Part shown: one piece after another, positions 49,559 through 50,502 of the stretch | How positions within the stretch are numbered: position 1 is the first letter of the stretch | Layout of the letters: the number at the start of each line of letters is the position of its first letter | NCBI GenBank assembly: GCA_930980855.1 | Contig: CAKNIZ010000012.1 | Location: forward strand, 1 to 50,502 | Direction of reading: 5' to 3' | Length of the DNA: 50,502 nt | DNA from: an uncultured Clostridium sp. | GTDB taxonomy: Bacteria > Bacillota > Clostridia > TANB77 > CAG-508 | The notes under the pieces: generated by a model | Databases searched by the model: none | What the model saw: the letters and a program-made list of their open reading frames with translations, nothing else | Told to the model about the DNA's origin: nothing | Position numbers and translations under genes: made by a program

Positions 49559-50434
49559 CTACTTATAGTAATGTAAGAATACATCTTCCAAGGTTGCTTC
49601 TTCTATTAATATTTTATCTATTTTATATTTAGCAAGTGATTTTATAAGTTTATCAGAAGATAATCCATTTTTAAACCTGATTGTATTTTCTTTTTTTGGG
49701 TGAATATCTAACTTTAAATCATCCACAATTTTTGTTATTTCATTTGATTCTAGTGTAACAAATGTTAAATTTTTCTTTTGCATTTCTTCCATTGTTTCCA
49801 CAGTTATTAGATGACCATCTTTTATAATTCCAACACGATCACAAACTTTAGAAATTTCACTTAATATATGTGTTGAGTAAAAAATTGTCGTTCCCTTATC
49901 TTTTTCTTCTTTCAATAAATCATAAAATATTTGTTGCATAATTGGATCTAATCCACTTGTCGGTTCATCTAATATAAGTAATTTTGGTTCGTGCATAAAT
50001 GCTAGAACGATGCCTAATTTTTTTGAATTACCCAAAGATAATTCTTCTATTTTTTTAGACTCATCTAGTTTTAGTTTTTTAACTAATTCTTTTCTCCTTT
50101 TATGACAATTCTTTTTATAAAATGATTCATGATAATCTAACATTTCTTTCACAGACAAATCTTCGTATAAATGAATTTCACTTGGTAAATAGCCGATTAA
50201 TTCTTTTAAGGCAATATTATCTTTGTTTAATTCTTTTCCATTTAGTAAAACACAACCTTCTGTTTTATTAATGAGATTCATAATTGACCTAATTGTTGTT
50301 GATTTTCCTGCTCCATTTGGTCCAATAAAGCCAAATACTTCTCCCTCATAAAGAGTAAGCGATAAATCTTTTACTCCTAGAACTTTTCCATAATATTTCG
50401 TCAAATTTTTAATTTCTAATATTTTCTTATTCAT
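49559..50434 (-). CDS. ABC transporter ATP-binding protein
   Basis: A 291-aa ATPase with Walker A GPNGAGKST, a divergent signature LSLGNSKK in place of LSGGQ, Walker B LLILDEPTSGLDP and the H-loop STHIL. These match the NatA/CcmA-like exporters that work with ABC-2 permeases. A C-terminal domain of about 70 residues follows (VTLESNEITKIVDDL onward). AGGAG lies before the ATG. An upstream frame on the same strand (reading KSGNKNYKFGKVSERQITGV to a stop overlapping the ATG) may be the end of a gene cut by the window edge. Confidence 0.92.
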   Translation of the reverse strand: MNKKILEIKNLTKYYGKVLGVKDLSLTLYEGEVFGFIGPNGAGKSTTIRSIMNLINKTEGCVLLNGKELNKDNIALKELIGYLPSEIHLYEDLSVKEMLDYHESFYKKNCHKRRKELVKKLKLDESKKIEELSLGNSKKLGIVLAFMHEPKLLILDEPTSGLDPIMQQIFYDLLKEEKDKGTTIFYSTHILSEISKVCDRVGIIKDGHLITVETMEEMQKKNLTFVTLESNEITKIVDDLKLDIHPKKENTIRFKNGLSSDKLIKSLAKYKIDKILIEEATLEDVFLHYYK

Positions 50435-50502
50435 TAAATCTCACTCCTGTAATTTGTCTCTCACTTACTTTACCAAATTTATAATTTTTGTTGCCACTTT
50501 TT
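50427..50502 (-). other. Possible 3' end of an upstream gene cut by the window edge
   Basis: Two frames could be C-terminal ends: one ends RQITGVRFNE with a stop overlapping the ATPase start, the other ends TKIINLVK. The first overlap (ATGAATAA) is typical of cotranscribed genes. The sequence is too short to identify either. Confidence 0.25.

Overview
The window is AT-rich (by eye roughly 25-30% G+C), uses TGA as a stop, and codes almost entirely on the minus strand. WalR/WalK-like and RicT (YaaT) genes, a type I signal peptidase, a class D-like sortase, clean AGGAGG ribosome binding sites and a pyruvate:ferredoxin-oxidoreductase operon all point to an anaerobic Bacillota of the Clostridia type, probably a gut lineage. 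I cannot name the species. There are no rRNA or tRNA genes and no CRISPR array that I can see.

Chromosomal part, about 1-27,360. A small gene of unusual base composition (187-597) is followed by a three-gene operon of unknown function (small acidic protein, coiled-coil protein, single-span membrane protein; 2519 down to 730). The two units share a 16-bp promoter-proximal motif. Next come trmFO with a SWIM/SNF2 helicase, then the four-subunit 2-oxoacid:ferredoxin oxidoreductase operon (porG-porD-porA-porB). A likely free-standing small RNA lies between por and a small ferredoxin. The run fdx-ricT-holB-lepB-walK-like-walR-like follows, then one giant cyclic-glucan-synthase-type GT84/GH94 gene, and then an AlkD-like protein, a low-molecular-weight phosphatase with a C-terminal extension and an UlaG-type metallo-hydrolase. 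At least three copies, and a diverged fourth, of a nested inverted-repeat element of about 155 bp sit in intergenic gaps here. A 5'-truncated pyrophosphatase-like/VOC gene ends the block.

Integrated accessory region, about 27,480 to at least 48,700. It opens with a tyrosine integrase, a small HTH (excisionase-like) protein, a HTH_16-like protein and a sigma-like protein, the order typical of Tn916-like elements. It carries a plus-strand orphan Spo0A-type response regulator with two well-placed 0A boxes, a type I restriction module (HsdR plus an HsdM-HsdS fusion), and, upstream of it, a second methylase/specificity fusion with decayed catalytic motifs next to an unrecognised 182-residue protein. 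This stretch is headed by a consensus promoter bracketed by two identical palindromic operators. Further on are an XRE regulator, a second excisionase-like HTH, a HEPN-motif protein, and an eight-gene surface-structure operon (CpaE-like protein, membrane proteins, sortase, SpaA-type adhesin ending in LPRTGC). No relaxase, coupling protein or VirB4 is visible, so the element is either larger than the window or a non-conjugative island; its right end was not found.

The window closes with an ABC-2 type transporter pair (48,757-50,434), which could be element cargo or chromosomal. The most interesting parts are the decayed methylase/specificity operon with its operators, the structured non-coding region at 29,265-29,555, the nested repeats, the orphan Spo0A-like circuit, and several candidate frameshift, start-codon and attenuation features.
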